64,000 bases of DNA, from contig JAKAXL010000001.1 in NCBI GenBank assembly GCA_021816585.1, forward strand, positions 186,001 through 250,000, written 5' to 3'. Every line of letters starts with the position of its first letter. Within the stretch, counting starts at the first letter, position 1. The position numbers were made by a program, and so were the translations under genes. The notes beneath the pieces were generated by a model. That model had not been told where the DNA came from. It saw only the letters and a program-made list of their open reading frames with translations, and did not search any database. This stretch comes from Pseudomonadota bacterium. Its GTDB lineage: Bacteria; Pseudomonadota; Gammaproteobacteria; Burkholderiales; Burkholderiaceae_C. Positions 45,721 to 54,288 of this stretch are shown piece by piece.

Positions 45721-46800
45721 ATGAGTGGCAAGCACAGTGCAATCAAGGGCGCGGCGTGGACGGCTGGTGAATCGTCCACGCGCATTGTCGCGGATCGTCG
45801 CAGGTTGCTGGAGGGGGCGGTCGGGGCAGCCGCGTTGCTGGGGGCGCCTCGCTTGGCCGCCGCGGCCGCGCGCTACACCCTGCGCCTAGCGACCTGGGGC
45901 TCGCCGAGCGCGCCGCAGGTGGCGGATTTCGTCGACGAGTTCCAGAAGCTCGTCCGCCAGGAGTCGCACGGCAGCGTCCAGGTGCAGAGCTTTCCGGCCG
46001 GGTCTCTGGTCGACGAGCGCGCGGTGCCCTCGGCGATCCAGTCGCGGGTGGTCGACATCGCGCTGACCACCATGGGCAGTTGGGCGTCGATCGTGCCGAC
46101 CGCCGGGGCCCTGAACACGGTGTTCTTCTCTCCCACGGGGGAGCGCTTCGACAAGGTCATCGGCCCCGGCACGCCCTTGTTCCGGGCCTTCGACGCGGAC
46201 ATGGCCAACCACGGCGTACGCCTGCTGGCCGCGCTGTACAACGGCCCGGTGGTGGTGGTGTCGAATTTCCCGATGGGAATGCCGGCGGCGTTCCGGGGCA
46301 AGACGGTCCGCGTGTTCGACCGCCTGACCGCGCAGATCGTGCAGACCCTGGGCGGCGCGCCGTCGACCATCGGCGTGGCCGATGTCTACCCGGCGTTGCA
46401 GCGCGGCACGGTGAAGGCCGCCATCGGGGGACTCGAGGGCGCGATCGGCCTGAAGGAATACGAGGTCGGCAAGGACCTGCTGGCGACCAACGGCCTGTTC
46501 GGCATCCTCATGACAGGCTACGTGATGAACAAGGCCTCGCTCGACGCCTTGCCGCAGGGGTTGCAGAAGGTCGTGCTCGACGCCGCCTACCGGGCCGGGC
46601 GCAAGGCCTCGCAAGCCATGGTCGTCGCCTACGGCGAGGAACTGCGGCAGATGCACCAGCATGGCATGACCGTCACGCAATTGCAGCCGGGGACTGCGCC
46701 CTACGAGGCCTTCAAGACGGCTCTGGCGCCGCTTGCGCGCAAGCAGGAATCCAAGTTCCCGGCCGCGCTGGTCAAGCAGATCCTCGATGCCCAGCGCTGA
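45721..46800 (+). CDS. dctP: TRAP transporter substrate-binding protein (DctP)
   Basis: Periplasmic binding protein of 359 residues for a sodium-driven TRAP transporter. The long N-terminus ends in a twin-arginine-like signal (DRRRLLEGAVGAAALLG ... AAAAA). The mature protein starts YTLRLATWGSPSAPQV and shows the DctP pattern EFQKLVRQESHGSVQVQSFPAGSL and FRGKTVRVFDRL, where the family arginine salt-bridges the carboxylate ligand. So the ligand is probably an organic acid. It is coupled to dctQ by an overlap of 14 bases. Confidence 0.92.
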   Translation: MSGKHSAIKGAAWTAGESSTRIVADRRRLLEGAVGAAALLGAPRLAAAAARYTLRLATWGSPSAPQVADFVDEFQKLVRQESHGSVQVQSFPAGSLVDERAVPSAIQSRVVDIALTTMGSWASIVPTAGALNTVFFSPTGERFDKVIGPGTPLFRAFDADMANHGVRLLAALYNGPVVVVSNFPMGMPAAFRGKTVRVFDRLTAQIVQTLGGAPSTIGVADVYPALQRGTVKAAIGGLEGAIGLKEYEVGKDLLATNGLFGILMTGYVMNKASLDALPQGLQKVVLDAAYRAGRKASQAMVVAYGEELRQMHQHGMTVTQLQPGTAPYEAFKTALAPLARKQESKFPAALVKQILDAQR

Positions 46801-47338
46801 GGCGCCGTCGGCGCATCCTGGGACCGGGCTGCGGGTCAGGACGGCCGCCTGGTTGACCCGGCTGACCCGACTGTCGTGTCTGGCGTCCGGGCTGCTGGCG
46901 CTGATCCTGCCGTTGCCGGTGCTCTACGAGGTGGTCATGGACCAGCTCGGCAACCCTCCGGTATGGGTGTTCGAGATGACGGGATATGCGATCTTGATGA
47001 TCGCCTTCACCGCCTCGGGCTACGGGCTGAACACCGGACATCACTTCCGGGTCGCCCTGTTGTCGCAGAAGTTCCCTCGCCTGGCTCTTCCGCTGGCACT
47101 GCTGTCCGGATTGCTGGAGGCGGCCTTCGGCCTGATGCTGGCGATCGCCGGCTGGAACATGGCCCATACCTCCTGGGTACAAGGCCTGCGTTCGGACACC
47201 CTGCTGGCGGTGCCGCAGTTCTGGCCGCAGTTGGCGCTGCCCATCGGGGGCGTGGTGATACTGCTCCAGGGCCTGTCCCATCTGCTGATGCCGCCGCATT
47301 GGGACGAGGCATCCAACCGGTTCCTCGATCACGCCTGA
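46787..47338 (+). CDS. dctQ: TRAP transporter small permease (DctQ)
   Basis: Membrane protein of 183 residues with four predicted helices, the DctQ size and layout (SCLASGLLALILPLPVLYEVVM; VFEMTGYAILMIAFTASGYG; the helix around LLEAAFGLMLAIAGW; PQLALPIGGVVILLQGLSHL). The chosen ATG (MPSAEAP) overlaps the dctP stop; the upstream Arg/Ser-rich extension in the track is read inside dctP and rejected. Confidence 0.9.
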   Translation: MPSAEAPSAHPGTGLRVRTAAWLTRLTRLSCLASGLLALILPLPVLYEVVMDQLGNPPVWVFEMTGYAILMIAFTASGYGLNTGHHFRVALLSQKFPRLALPLALLSGLLEAAFGLMLAIAGWNMAHTSWVQGLRSDTLLAVPQFWPQLALPIGGVVILLQGLSHLLMPPHWDEASNRFLDHA

Positions 47339-47341
47339 TCC

Positions 47342-48634
47342 ATGCTCTCCGACACCACGATGCTGCTGGTCGCGCTGGGCATGTTCGGCCTGATGGCGCT
47401 GGGAATCCCGATCTTCGTGTCCATCGGACTGGCCGCCTTCACCGGGTTGGCATTGATCTTCGGCCCCACGCAGGGGATGGCCGATTTCACCTCCTTCCTG
47501 TGGCAGAGCCTGAACACCTTCGAGCTGGTGACCATTCCGCTGTTCGTGCTGGCGGCCATGCTCATCCAGGAAGCGAAGGTCGGCGACGAGTTGTTCGACT
47601 TCGCCAAGGCCTGCATCGGCGGTCTCCCGAACGGGCTCGGAGTAGCGGTGATCCTGACCTGCGCGATCTTCGCCGGCATCACGGGGTCGAGTCCGGTCAC
47701 CGCGGTCACTGTGGGATTGATCGCCCTTCCGGTACTCGCCCGCGAAGGCTACAGCGACCGCCTGCGAGGCGTGCTGGTGGCGGCGGGCGGCACGCTGGGA
47801 ATCCTGCTTCCGCCAAGCCTGCCGCTGATCATCTACGGGGTGCTCACGCAGACCTCCATCGGCAGCCTGTTCATGGCCACCGTGATCCCGGGGCTGCTGC
47901 TGGCGGCGATGTTCTCGATCTACGTGGTCGTCGTGGCACGCCCGAAGGTGCGCGCCCCGCATTACACGCGAGAGGAGCGCATGCAGGTGCTGCGCCGTGG
48001 ATTGCCGGTGGCGGTGCTGCCGGTCTTCATCATCGGCTCCATCTATTTCGGCCTGGTCACGCCGACTGAGACGGGGGCCGTGGCCTGCGCCTACGTGCTG
48101 GCGCTGGGGCTGCTGCGCCAGCGCCTCGACCTGCCCAAAATCCTGCGTGCAGGGCGCGGCGCGGCATTGACTTCATCGATGCTGCTGCTGATCTTCGGGA
48201 CCGGATCGGTGTTCGCGCGCTTCAGCGCAATCCTGCAACTGCCGCAGCACATCGCGGCCGCGGTGGCGGGCATGCCCGGCGGGCCGCTGGCGGTGTTCAC
48301 TGCGATGGTGTTCGCCGATCTGCTGCTCGGAACGGTGCTGGAATCGGGCGCGATGACCATCCTGACGATCCCGATCTTCTTCCCCATCGCGCGTGCCATC
48401 GGCATCGACCCGGTGCAGTTCGGGGTGATGATCGCGGTGAACATGGAAATCGCTCAGATCCACCCGCCTGCGGGGCTGAACCTGGTGACGGTGTCGTCGG
48501 TCTCGGGAATCCCCATCACCCGGATGATGTCGGGCATCCTGCCTTTCATCGCCATCGAGCTGGTAATGGTCTACCTGCTGTATTTCTTCCCGTCGCTGAC
48601 CCTGTTCCTGCCGTCGCACATGCTGGCGCACTAG
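47342..48634 (+). CDS. dctM: TRAP transporter large permease (DctM)
   Basis: Main transport subunit of 430 residues with about 12 membrane segments. Family marks are MLIQEAKVGDELFDFAKACIGGLPNGLGVAVILTCAIFAGITGSS (read in part) and LPPSLPLIIYGVLT. The C-terminal half has IAVNMEIAQIHPPAGLNLVTVSS. It completes the DctPQM set. Its TAG stop overlaps the TAG of the convergent tetR gene within one CTAG. Confidence 0.95.
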   Translation: MLSDTTMLLVALGMFGLMALGIPIFVSIGLAAFTGLALIFGPTQGMADFTSFLWQSLNTFELVTIPLFVLAAMLIQEAKVGDELFDFAKACIGGLPNGLGVAVILTCAIFAGITGSSPVTAVTVGLIALPVLAREGYSDRLRGVLVAAGGTLGILLPPSLPLIIYGVLTQTSIGSLFMATVIPGLLLAAMFSIYVVVVARPKVRAPHYTREERMQVLRRGLPVAVLPVFIIGSIYFGLVTPTETGAVACAYVLALGLLRQRLDLPKILRAGRGAALTSSMLLLIFGTGSVFARFSAILQLPQHIAAAVAGMPGGPLAVFTAMVFADLLLGTVLESGAMTILTIPIFFPIARAIGIDPVQFGVMIAVNMEIAQIHPPAGLNLVTVSSVSGIPITRMMSGILPFIAIELVMVYLLYFFPSLTLFLPSHMLAH

Positions 48635-49197
48635 CGCTCGCGCGACAGCCCGCCGAGCCGCCACAGCAAGTCCTGCGCGATCGCATCGAAGCCGCGGCGC
48701 TCGCGACGCGCCACCCACTGCTCGAAGGCCACGCGAAACACCATGGTCCCCGCTTCCGCGACGAGCAGCGCGTCGGTGGGGTCGATGCCGCGCTCGCGCA
48801 GCCCTTGCTCGAGGGCTCGCGCCAGCGCGGCCAGCTTGCTCAGTTCGCGTTCGCGCAGCACGGCGTTGGCGGCGATGACGTCGCGCCGCCGGCGTGCGAA
48901 CTCGCGGATGTCCCCGAAGTACGCGGCCGCCGCCCGCAGCGCCTCGGCCATCGCCTGCATCGCACCGGCGCCGGCAGGCGCCGCCAGCAGCGCGTCGACC
49001 ATCGCCTGCTGCAGACCGTCCGAACCCTGGAACAGGACCTCCTTCTTGTCCGGGAAATGGCGGAAGAAGGTGCGCGCGGTCAGCCCGGCGCGCTCGGCGA
49101 TGTCCGCCACCGTCGTCTGTTCATAGCCGTGCTCCGCGAACAGTTCGAGCGCCGCGGCGCGCAGGCGACCCACCGCGTCGGGTTCCCAGCGTCCCAT
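48631..49197 (-). CDS. TetR-family transcriptional regulator
   Basis: Repressor-type regulator of about 188 residues. The TetR helix-turn-helix is complete (LRAAALELFAEHGYEQTTVADIAERAGLTARTFFRHFPDK, in part); the rest is the helical ligand domain. AAGGA directly before the ATG giving MGRWEPD decides this start over two upstream codons in the track. It is divergent from the epimerase gene and separated from it by a strong palindrome. Confidence 0.92.
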   Translation of the reverse strand: MGRWEPDAVGRLRAAALELFAEHGYEQTTVADIAERAGLTARTFFRHFPDKKEVLFQGSDGLQQAMVDALLAAPAGAGAMQAMAEALRAAAAYFGDIREFARRRRDVIAANAVLRERELSKLAALARALEQGLRERGIDPTDALLVAEAGTMVFRVAFEQWVARRERRGFDAIAQDLLWRLGGLSRER

Positions 49198-49236
49198 CGT
49201 TTCCTTCCGGGTTGGCATTCGAGTGTTGACACAGCG

Positions 49237-49263
49237 TGACATCATAGGTCTAGAATGATGTCA
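49237..49263. promoter_or_regulatory. Probable TetR operator
   Basis: TGACATCAT-N9-ATGATGTCA is a perfect 9-bp inverted repeat in the 97-bp gap between tetR and the epimerase gene. A further ATGTCATTCA/ATGTCATCA direct repeat extends it. A TTGACA (49226-49231) and a TAGAAT (49251-49256) flank or overlap it, with a 19-bp spacer, so repression by occlusion is plausible. Confidence 0.72.
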
Positions 49264-49294
49264 TTCAATGTCATCACTTGCCGAAAGGATTGCC

Positions 49295-50188
49295 ATGCGA
49301 ATTCTGCTCACGGGCGCTTCGGGCTGGATCGGCTCGGCCAGCGCCATGGAACTGCTGGCCGCCGGCCATCGCGTGCTGGGTCTGGCCCGCACCGACGCCG
49401 CCGCGTCGAAGATCGCCGCACTGGGGGCCGAGGTCGTGCGCGGGAGCCTCGAGGATCTGCCGGGCCTGCGCGCCGCGGCAAGCCGCGCGGAGGGTGTCGT
49501 CCACCTCGGCTACATCCACGACTTCTCCCGCATGGAGGCCGCGGCGCGGACCGATCGCGCGGCCATCGAGACCTTCGCCGAGGTGCTCGCCGGCAGCGGC
49601 GGCCCGCTGCTGATCGCGTCGGGGACGCTGGGGCTGGCGCCGGGGCGCGTGGGCACCGAGCACGACAGGGCCGATCCCGCAGTCCATCCCCGCGTGGCCA
49701 ACGCCGCGTACACGCAGGGCCTCGCGCAGCGTGGAGTGCGCGGCATCGTCGTGCGCTTCGCCCCGACGGTGCACGGCGCCGGCGGGGACCACGGTTTCGT
49801 CGCGGTGCTGTCGCGCATCGCGCGCCAGAGCGGGTTCAGCGGCTACGTCGGCGACGGCTCGAATCGCTGGCCCGCCGTGCATCGGCTGGATGCGGCGCGC
49901 CTGGTGCGGCTCGCGGTGGAGCGCGCGGAGCCCGGCGCGGTGCTGCACGCGGTGGCCGAGGAGGGCATCGCCACGCGCGACATCGCGCAGGCCCTCGGAC
50001 GCTTCCACGGCCTTCCGGTGCGAAGCATCGCGCCCGATCGCGCGGCCGGGCACTTCGACTGGCTCGCCGGCTTCTACGGCGCCGATGCCCCGGCCTCCAG
50101 CGCCATCACGCGCGGCCTGCTGGACTGGAAACCGGAGCATCCGACGCTGCTGCAGGACATCGAGGCCGGGCACTATCCCGGGACCTGA
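49295..50188 (+). CDS. NAD-dependent epimerase/dehydratase-like (atypical SDR) protein
   Basis: Rossmann-fold oxidoreductase of 297 residues, extended SDR group. The cofactor motif TGASGWIGSASAMELLAAGH is at the N-terminus, and GDGSNRWPAVHRLDAARLVRLA near residue 195 is typical of a subgroup of NAD(P)-binding proteins. The canonical YxxxK pair is not visible, as in others of that subgroup. AAGGA precedes the ATG at 49295, nine codons inside the track ORF. It is probably the target of the divergent TetR regulator. The substrate is unknown. Confidence 0.87.
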   Translation: MRILLTGASGWIGSASAMELLAAGHRVLGLARTDAAASKIAALGAEVVRGSLEDLPGLRAAASRAEGVVHLGYIHDFSRMEAAARTDRAAIETFAEVLAGSGGPLLIASGTLGLAPGRVGTEHDRADPAVHPRVANAAYTQGLAQRGVRGIVVRFAPTVHGAGGDHGFVAVLSRIARQSGFSGYVGDGSNRWPAVHRLDAARLVRLAVERAEPGAVLHAVAEEGIATRDIAQALGRFHGLPVRSIAPDRAAGHFDWLAGFYGADAPASSAITRGLLDWKPEHPTLLQDIEAGHYPGT

Positions 50189-50304
50189 ACCCCGCGGCAG
50201 CGGGGCCGGGTTTGTGCCGAACATACTGGTGCCAGCTTTTTCCTATAGTGGTGCAAGCCGTGGCTGCCTGAGCGCGGGCCTGAGACACTTACAAGGAGAA
50301 ACGG

Positions 50305-51549
50305 ATGGCAAACGGGCATCATCAGGTTGTGCTGATCGGCGGCGGTGCGGCCGGGATCACGGTGGCGGCGATCCTGCGCCGCCGCGCCCCGCAGATCGAG
50401 GTGGCGATCGTCGAGCCGGCCGAGCAGCATTACTACCAGCCGGCCTTCACGCTGGTCGGCGCCGGGGTCTATCCGCTGGCGAAGACCCACCGCCCGCAGC
50501 AAAGCCTCATTCCGCCGGGAGTGACCTGGATCCGCGACGCGGCCCGCAGCTTCGAGCCCGAGAGCAACCGCGTGACCCTGCAAAGCGGGCAGACGCTGAG
50601 CTACGACTATCTGGTGGTCTGCACCGGGGTCAAGCTGGACTGGGACAAGATCGAGGGCCTGACCGAGACCCTGGGCCGCAACGGCGTGTGCAGCAACTAC
50701 TCGCCGAACAGCGTCGGCTATACCTGGGAGTGCGTGCAGGGGCTCAAGGAGGGGGACAAGATCGTCTGCACCCAGCCGCCGATGCCCTTCAAGTGCCCCG
50801 GCGCGCCGCAGAAGATCGCCTACCTGATCGCCGACCAGCTGCGCAGCCGCGGCATCCTCGACAAGTCCCAGGTGGACTTCTACACCCACGCGCCGGCGAT
50901 CTTCGGGGTGCCGTATTTCGCGCGCGCGCTGGACAAGGTGGCGGCCGGCTACGGCATCGGCGTGCACAAGCAGCAGCAACTGGTGGCGGTGGACGGCGCG
51001 TCGCGCACCGCCACCTTCGAGTTCGTCGGCGAGGCGCGCAAGGGCGAGCGCGAGACGGTGCACTTCGACGTGCTGCACGTGTCGCCGCCGCAAAGCCCGC
51101 CCGAGGTCATCAGGACGTCGCCGCTGGCGAATGCCGCCGGCTGGGTGGAGGTGCACCAGAACACCCTGCAGCACGTGCGGTTCCCCAACGTCTATTCGCT
51201 CGGCGACGTCGCGTCCACGCCCAACAGCAAGACCGCGGCCGCGGTGCGCAAGCAGGCGCCGGTGGTGGCCGGCGCGATCATCAGCGCGGTGGCCGGGCAA
51301 CTCGTGCCGGGGCATTACGACGGCTATGCCTCGTGCCCGTTGACCACCTCGATGGGCAAGACCATCCTGGCCGAGTTCGTCTACGGCGGCAAGGTCACGC
51401 CCACGCTGCCGCTGACCCCGTCGAAGGAACGCTGGATCAACTGGTGGATCAAGTGCACCGGCCTGCCGACCATGTACTGGTACTACATGCTCAAGGGCCA
51501 CGTCTGGTTCCCCCGGCACAACACCGAGTACCAGGAAGAAGCCGCCTGA
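50305..51549 (+). CDS. sqr: Sulfide:quinone oxidoreductase, type II
   Basis: Membrane-associated flavoprotein of 414 residues oxidising sulfide to persulfide and reducing quinone. The N-terminal FAD motif VVLIGGGAAGITVAAILRRR leads to HYYQPAFTLVGAG. The redox cysteines lie in MPFKCPGAPQKIAYL and YASCPLTT, as in human-type (type II) SQR. A C-terminal amphipathic part (RWINWWIKCTG ... YYMLKGHVWFP) likely holds it on the membrane. AAGGAG precedes the ATG. No persulfide dioxygenase lies next to it, but sulfite dehydrogenase genes are 7 kb away. Confidence 0.92.
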   Translation: MANGHHQVVLIGGGAAGITVAAILRRRAPQIEVAIVEPAEQHYYQPAFTLVGAGVYPLAKTHRPQQSLIPPGVTWIRDAARSFEPESNRVTLQSGQTLSYDYLVVCTGVKLDWDKIEGLTETLGRNGVCSNYSPNSVGYTWECVQGLKEGDKIVCTQPPMPFKCPGAPQKIAYLIADQLRSRGILDKSQVDFYTHAPAIFGVPYFARALDKVAAGYGIGVHKQQQLVAVDGASRTATFEFVGEARKGERETVHFDVLHVSPPQSPPEVIRTSPLANAAGWVEVHQNTLQHVRFPNVYSLGDVASTPNSKTAAAVRKQAPVVAGAIISAVAGQLVPGHYDGYASCPLTTSMGKTILAEFVYGGKVTPTLPLTPSKERWINWWIKCTGLPTMYWYYMLKGHVWFPRHNTEYQEEAA

Positions 51550-51565
51550 GCGCCGGGCCCGGGCC

Positions 51566-52273
51566 TCAGGCGCGCAGCCAGTCCCGCAGCGCGTCCGAGA
51601 CGGCCTCGGGCTGCTCCAGTGTGCTCATGTGGCCGCAGTCCTCGAAGGCCACGAGCCGGGATCCCGGCAGCAGGGCCTGCATCTGCTCGTGGCGCGCCAG
51701 CGGGCTCCATGCGTCCTGCCGGCCGCAGCCCAGCAGCACCGGGCAGCGCAGCCGCATGAACGTCTCGCGGGCGTCGGGGCGCGCCAGCAGCGCACCGATC
51801 TGTGCCTCGAAGATCCGCGGGGTCTTGCGCTCGATCATGTCGAGCATGGTCTCGAACAGCGGCGTGTCCAGTCGCGACGGGTGCACCATGCCGCGGGCCC
51901 ATCGACGCCCCATCGCGCGCATGCCGTGCTCGCGCGCCAGTTGCAGCAGGGCCATGCGCCCGGCGCGTTCGCGCGCGCCCGCGTCGCCGTCGGGCAAGGG
52001 CTCGATTCCGGTGTCCAGCAAGGCCAGGCGTACCACCCGCTCGGGTGCCTGGCGCGCCATCTCCAGCGCGACCCGGCCTCCCATCGAATGCCCGACGACG
52101 GCCAGACGCGGCTCGGGCGTCGAGTCCAGCACGCCGCGCGCCATGGACTCGATCGAATCCAGTGCGCCGTAGTCCGCGACCTGGCAGCAGAACCCGCGCA
52201 GCTGGGCGAGCTGCGGGGTCCACACGGTCTCGTCGCACAGCAGGCCGGGCAGCAGCAGGCAGTGGGGGGTCAT
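51566..52273 (-). CDS. Alpha/beta-fold hydrolase
   Basis: Hydrolase of 235 residues. It has LLLPGLLCDETVW, nucleophile elbow GHSMGGRVAL, an aspartate in GCGRQDAWSP and a histidine in EDCGHMSTLEQPEAV, a complete Ser-Asp-His set. It resembles the MhpC/BioH-like group. The ATG giving MTPHCLLLPG is preferred to the track start, as it places the fold at the N-terminus. It is convergent with sqr and divergent from the acyl-CoA dehydrogenase gene. The substrate is unknown. Confidence 0.85.
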   Translation of the reverse strand: MTPHCLLLPGLLCDETVWTPQLAQLRGFCCQVADYGALDSIESMARGVLDSTPEPRLAVVGHSMGGRVALEMARQAPERVVRLALLDTGIEPLPDGDAGARERAGRMALLQLAREHGMRAMGRRWARGMVHPSRLDTPLFETMLDMIERKTPRIFEAQIGALLARPDARETFMRLRCPVLLGCGRQDAWSPLARHEQMQALLPGSRLVAFEDCGHMSTLEQPEAVSDALRDWLRA

Positions 52274-52468
52274 GGAGCGATCGCAGAGTCCGCAATGTCG
52301 ATGGCCCGCCAATGTATCCGATGCCGGCCGCGAGCCGCGGCAGCCATGCGCGCTGGCGCGACGCGGGCCGCGCGTCTAGCATTCGTCCGGATCCATGCAA
52401 CTGCGTATGAAATTCGGGGTGGCTGCGCCTGGCGGCCGGCGCGATGTCTCGGTCGAGGAGGGCCGCCC

Positions 52469-54238
52469 ATGAGCCATTCGGTGTGGAGCTACGACGCTCC
52501 GCTTCGCGAAATGCGTTTCGTGCTCGAGCATGTGCTCGACGCTGCCGCGGCGTGGGCCGAGTGCCCGCAGCACGCGGATCTGGATCTCGACACGGCCTGC
52601 GCGGTGCTGGAACAGGGCGCGCGCTTCGCCTCGGAGCGTCTGCTGGTGCTCAATGCCCCCGGCGACCTCGAGGGTTGCCACCTCGACGCGGACGGCCGGG
52701 TGCGGACCCCCGCGGGTTTCCGGGAGGCCTACCGGGACTTCGTGGCCGCCGGCTGGCCCGCACTGGCGGCCGAGCCTCGATGGGGCGGGCAGGGCCTGCC
52801 GCTGCTGCTCGACGCCTTGCTGCGCGAGATGCTAGACGCCTGCAACCATGCGTGGAACATGTACCCGGACCTGCTGCACGGCGCGGTGCAGACCCTGTCC
52901 GCCCATGGCGGCGACGAGCTCAAGGCGCGCTACCTGCCCAGGCTGGTCAGCGGCGAGTGGCTGGCGGCGATGGCGCTGACCGAACCGCAGGCCGGCAGCG
53001 ACCTGGGCCTGCTGCGCACGCGCGCCGAGCCGCAGCCCGACGGCAGCCTGCGGGTCCGCGGAGACAAGATCTTCATTTCCGGAGGCGAGCACGACCTCGC
53101 CGACAACATCGTGCACCTGGTGCTGTGCCGCCTGCCCGGCGCGCCCGACGGTTCGCGCGGTCTGTCGCTGGCGCTGGTGCCCAGCGTGCTGCCCGACGGC
53201 GGCCGCAACGCGATGCGCTGCATCGGCCTGGAGCACAAGATGGGCATCCACGGCAGCGCCACCTGCGCGATGCGCTACGAGGGCGCCACCGGCTGGCTGG
53301 TCGGCGAGCCCGGCCGCGGCCTGGCGGCGATGTTCGTGATGATGAACTCAGCCCGCCTGCACGTCGCGCTGCAGGGGCTGGGCCATGCCGAGATGGCGGC
53401 GCAGAACGCGCTTCGCTACGCCAACGAACGGCGCCAGTCGCGCGCGCCGCGGCAGGCGCGCCAGCCCGGCGAGCAGGCCGACCCGATCGCGATGCACCCG
53501 GCGATCCGGCATGCCCTGCTGGGGCTGCAGGCACGCGTCGAGGCCGGCCGCGTGATCGCCGCGCGCGCCGCGCTGGCGCTGGACCTCGCGCAGCATCACC
53601 CGCTTCAGGCCACGCGCGACGCGCAGCAGGCGCTCGCGGCGTTGCTGACGCCGCTGCTGAAATCCCGGCTCAGCGCGCTGGGTTTCGACGGCGCCAGCGC
53701 CGCGCTGCAGGTGTTCGGCGGCTTCGGCTACACGCGCGACTGCGGCATCGAGCAGAGCCTGCGCGACGCCCGCGTGGCGATGATCTACGAGGGCAGCAAC
53801 GAGATCCAGGCGATCGACCTCGTGCAGCGCAAGCTGCCCGCCGAAGACGCCGCCTGGCACGCCTTGCTGGACGAGTTGCGCGCCGAGGCGCGGGCCTGCG
53901 CGGCGCAACCGGAGCTGCGGGACTTCGCGGAGGCACTGGGCGCGCATTGCGATGCCGCGCAGGCGGGGGTGGGCGCGCTGCTGGCGCGGCAGGACGCGGA
54001 GCAGCGGCTGGCGCTTGCGCAGCACGCGATGGACGGCTTGTGGGGGCTGCTCGAGGCCTGGGCCTTCGCGGCCTCGGCGCGCGCTGCCACGCGCGTGCGC
54101 GACGCCGACCCGGCATGGGCCGACGCCCGGTTGCTGCGCATGCGCTACGGCCTGCAATGGCTGCTGCCGGGCGTGCTTTCGCATTGGGAGCGGCTGCGCG
54201 GCGCGGACCTCGCGCTGCCGCAGCTGCAGCCCGGCTGA
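52469..54238 (+). CDS. Acyl-CoA dehydrogenase (long form, DmdC/FadE-like)
   Basis: FAD-dependent acyl-CoA dehydrogenase of 589 residues, the long type with a C-terminal extra helical domain, like methylmercaptopropionyl-CoA dehydrogenase DmdC. Substrate and FAD segments are AMALTEPQAGSDLGLLRTRA and FISGGEHDLADNIVHLVL. The catalytic glutamate lies in IYEGSNEIQAIDLV. GAGGAG precedes the ATG, and the track's longer frame runs through the divergent hydrolase gene. A role in beta-oxidation of an unusual acyl-CoA, possibly with the neighbouring CoA-transferase, is inferred. Confidence 0.92.
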   Translation: MSHSVWSYDAPLREMRFVLEHVLDAAAAWAECPQHADLDLDTACAVLEQGARFASERLLVLNAPGDLEGCHLDADGRVRTPAGFREAYRDFVAAGWPALAAEPRWGGQGLPLLLDALLREMLDACNHAWNMYPDLLHGAVQTLSAHGGDELKARYLPRLVSGEWLAAMALTEPQAGSDLGLLRTRAEPQPDGSLRVRGDKIFISGGEHDLADNIVHLVLCRLPGAPDGSRGLSLALVPSVLPDGGRNAMRCIGLEHKMGIHGSATCAMRYEGATGWLVGEPGRGLAAMFVMMNSARLHVALQGLGHAEMAAQNALRYANERRQSRAPRQARQPGEQADPIAMHPAIRHALLGLQARVEAGRVIAARAALALDLAQHHPLQATRDAQQALAALLTPLLKSRLSALGFDGASAALQVFGGFGYTRDCGIEQSLRDARVAMIYEGSNEIQAIDLVQRKLPAEDAAWHALLDELRAEARACAAQPELRDFAEALGAHCDAAQAGVGALLARQDAEQRLALAQHAMDGLWGLLEAWAFAASARAATRVRDADPAWADARLLRMRYGLQWLLPGVLSHWERLRGADLALPQLQPG

Positions 54239-54288
54239 GCAGGCCGCGGGCATCGGGGAGGGCCGGGCGCGGCCCGGCCTCCTGCCCT

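Noticed and set aside
50210-50304. Possible sigma54 promoter before sqr
   Set aside because: TGGTGC is present but the GC of a -12 box is not at the required spacing.
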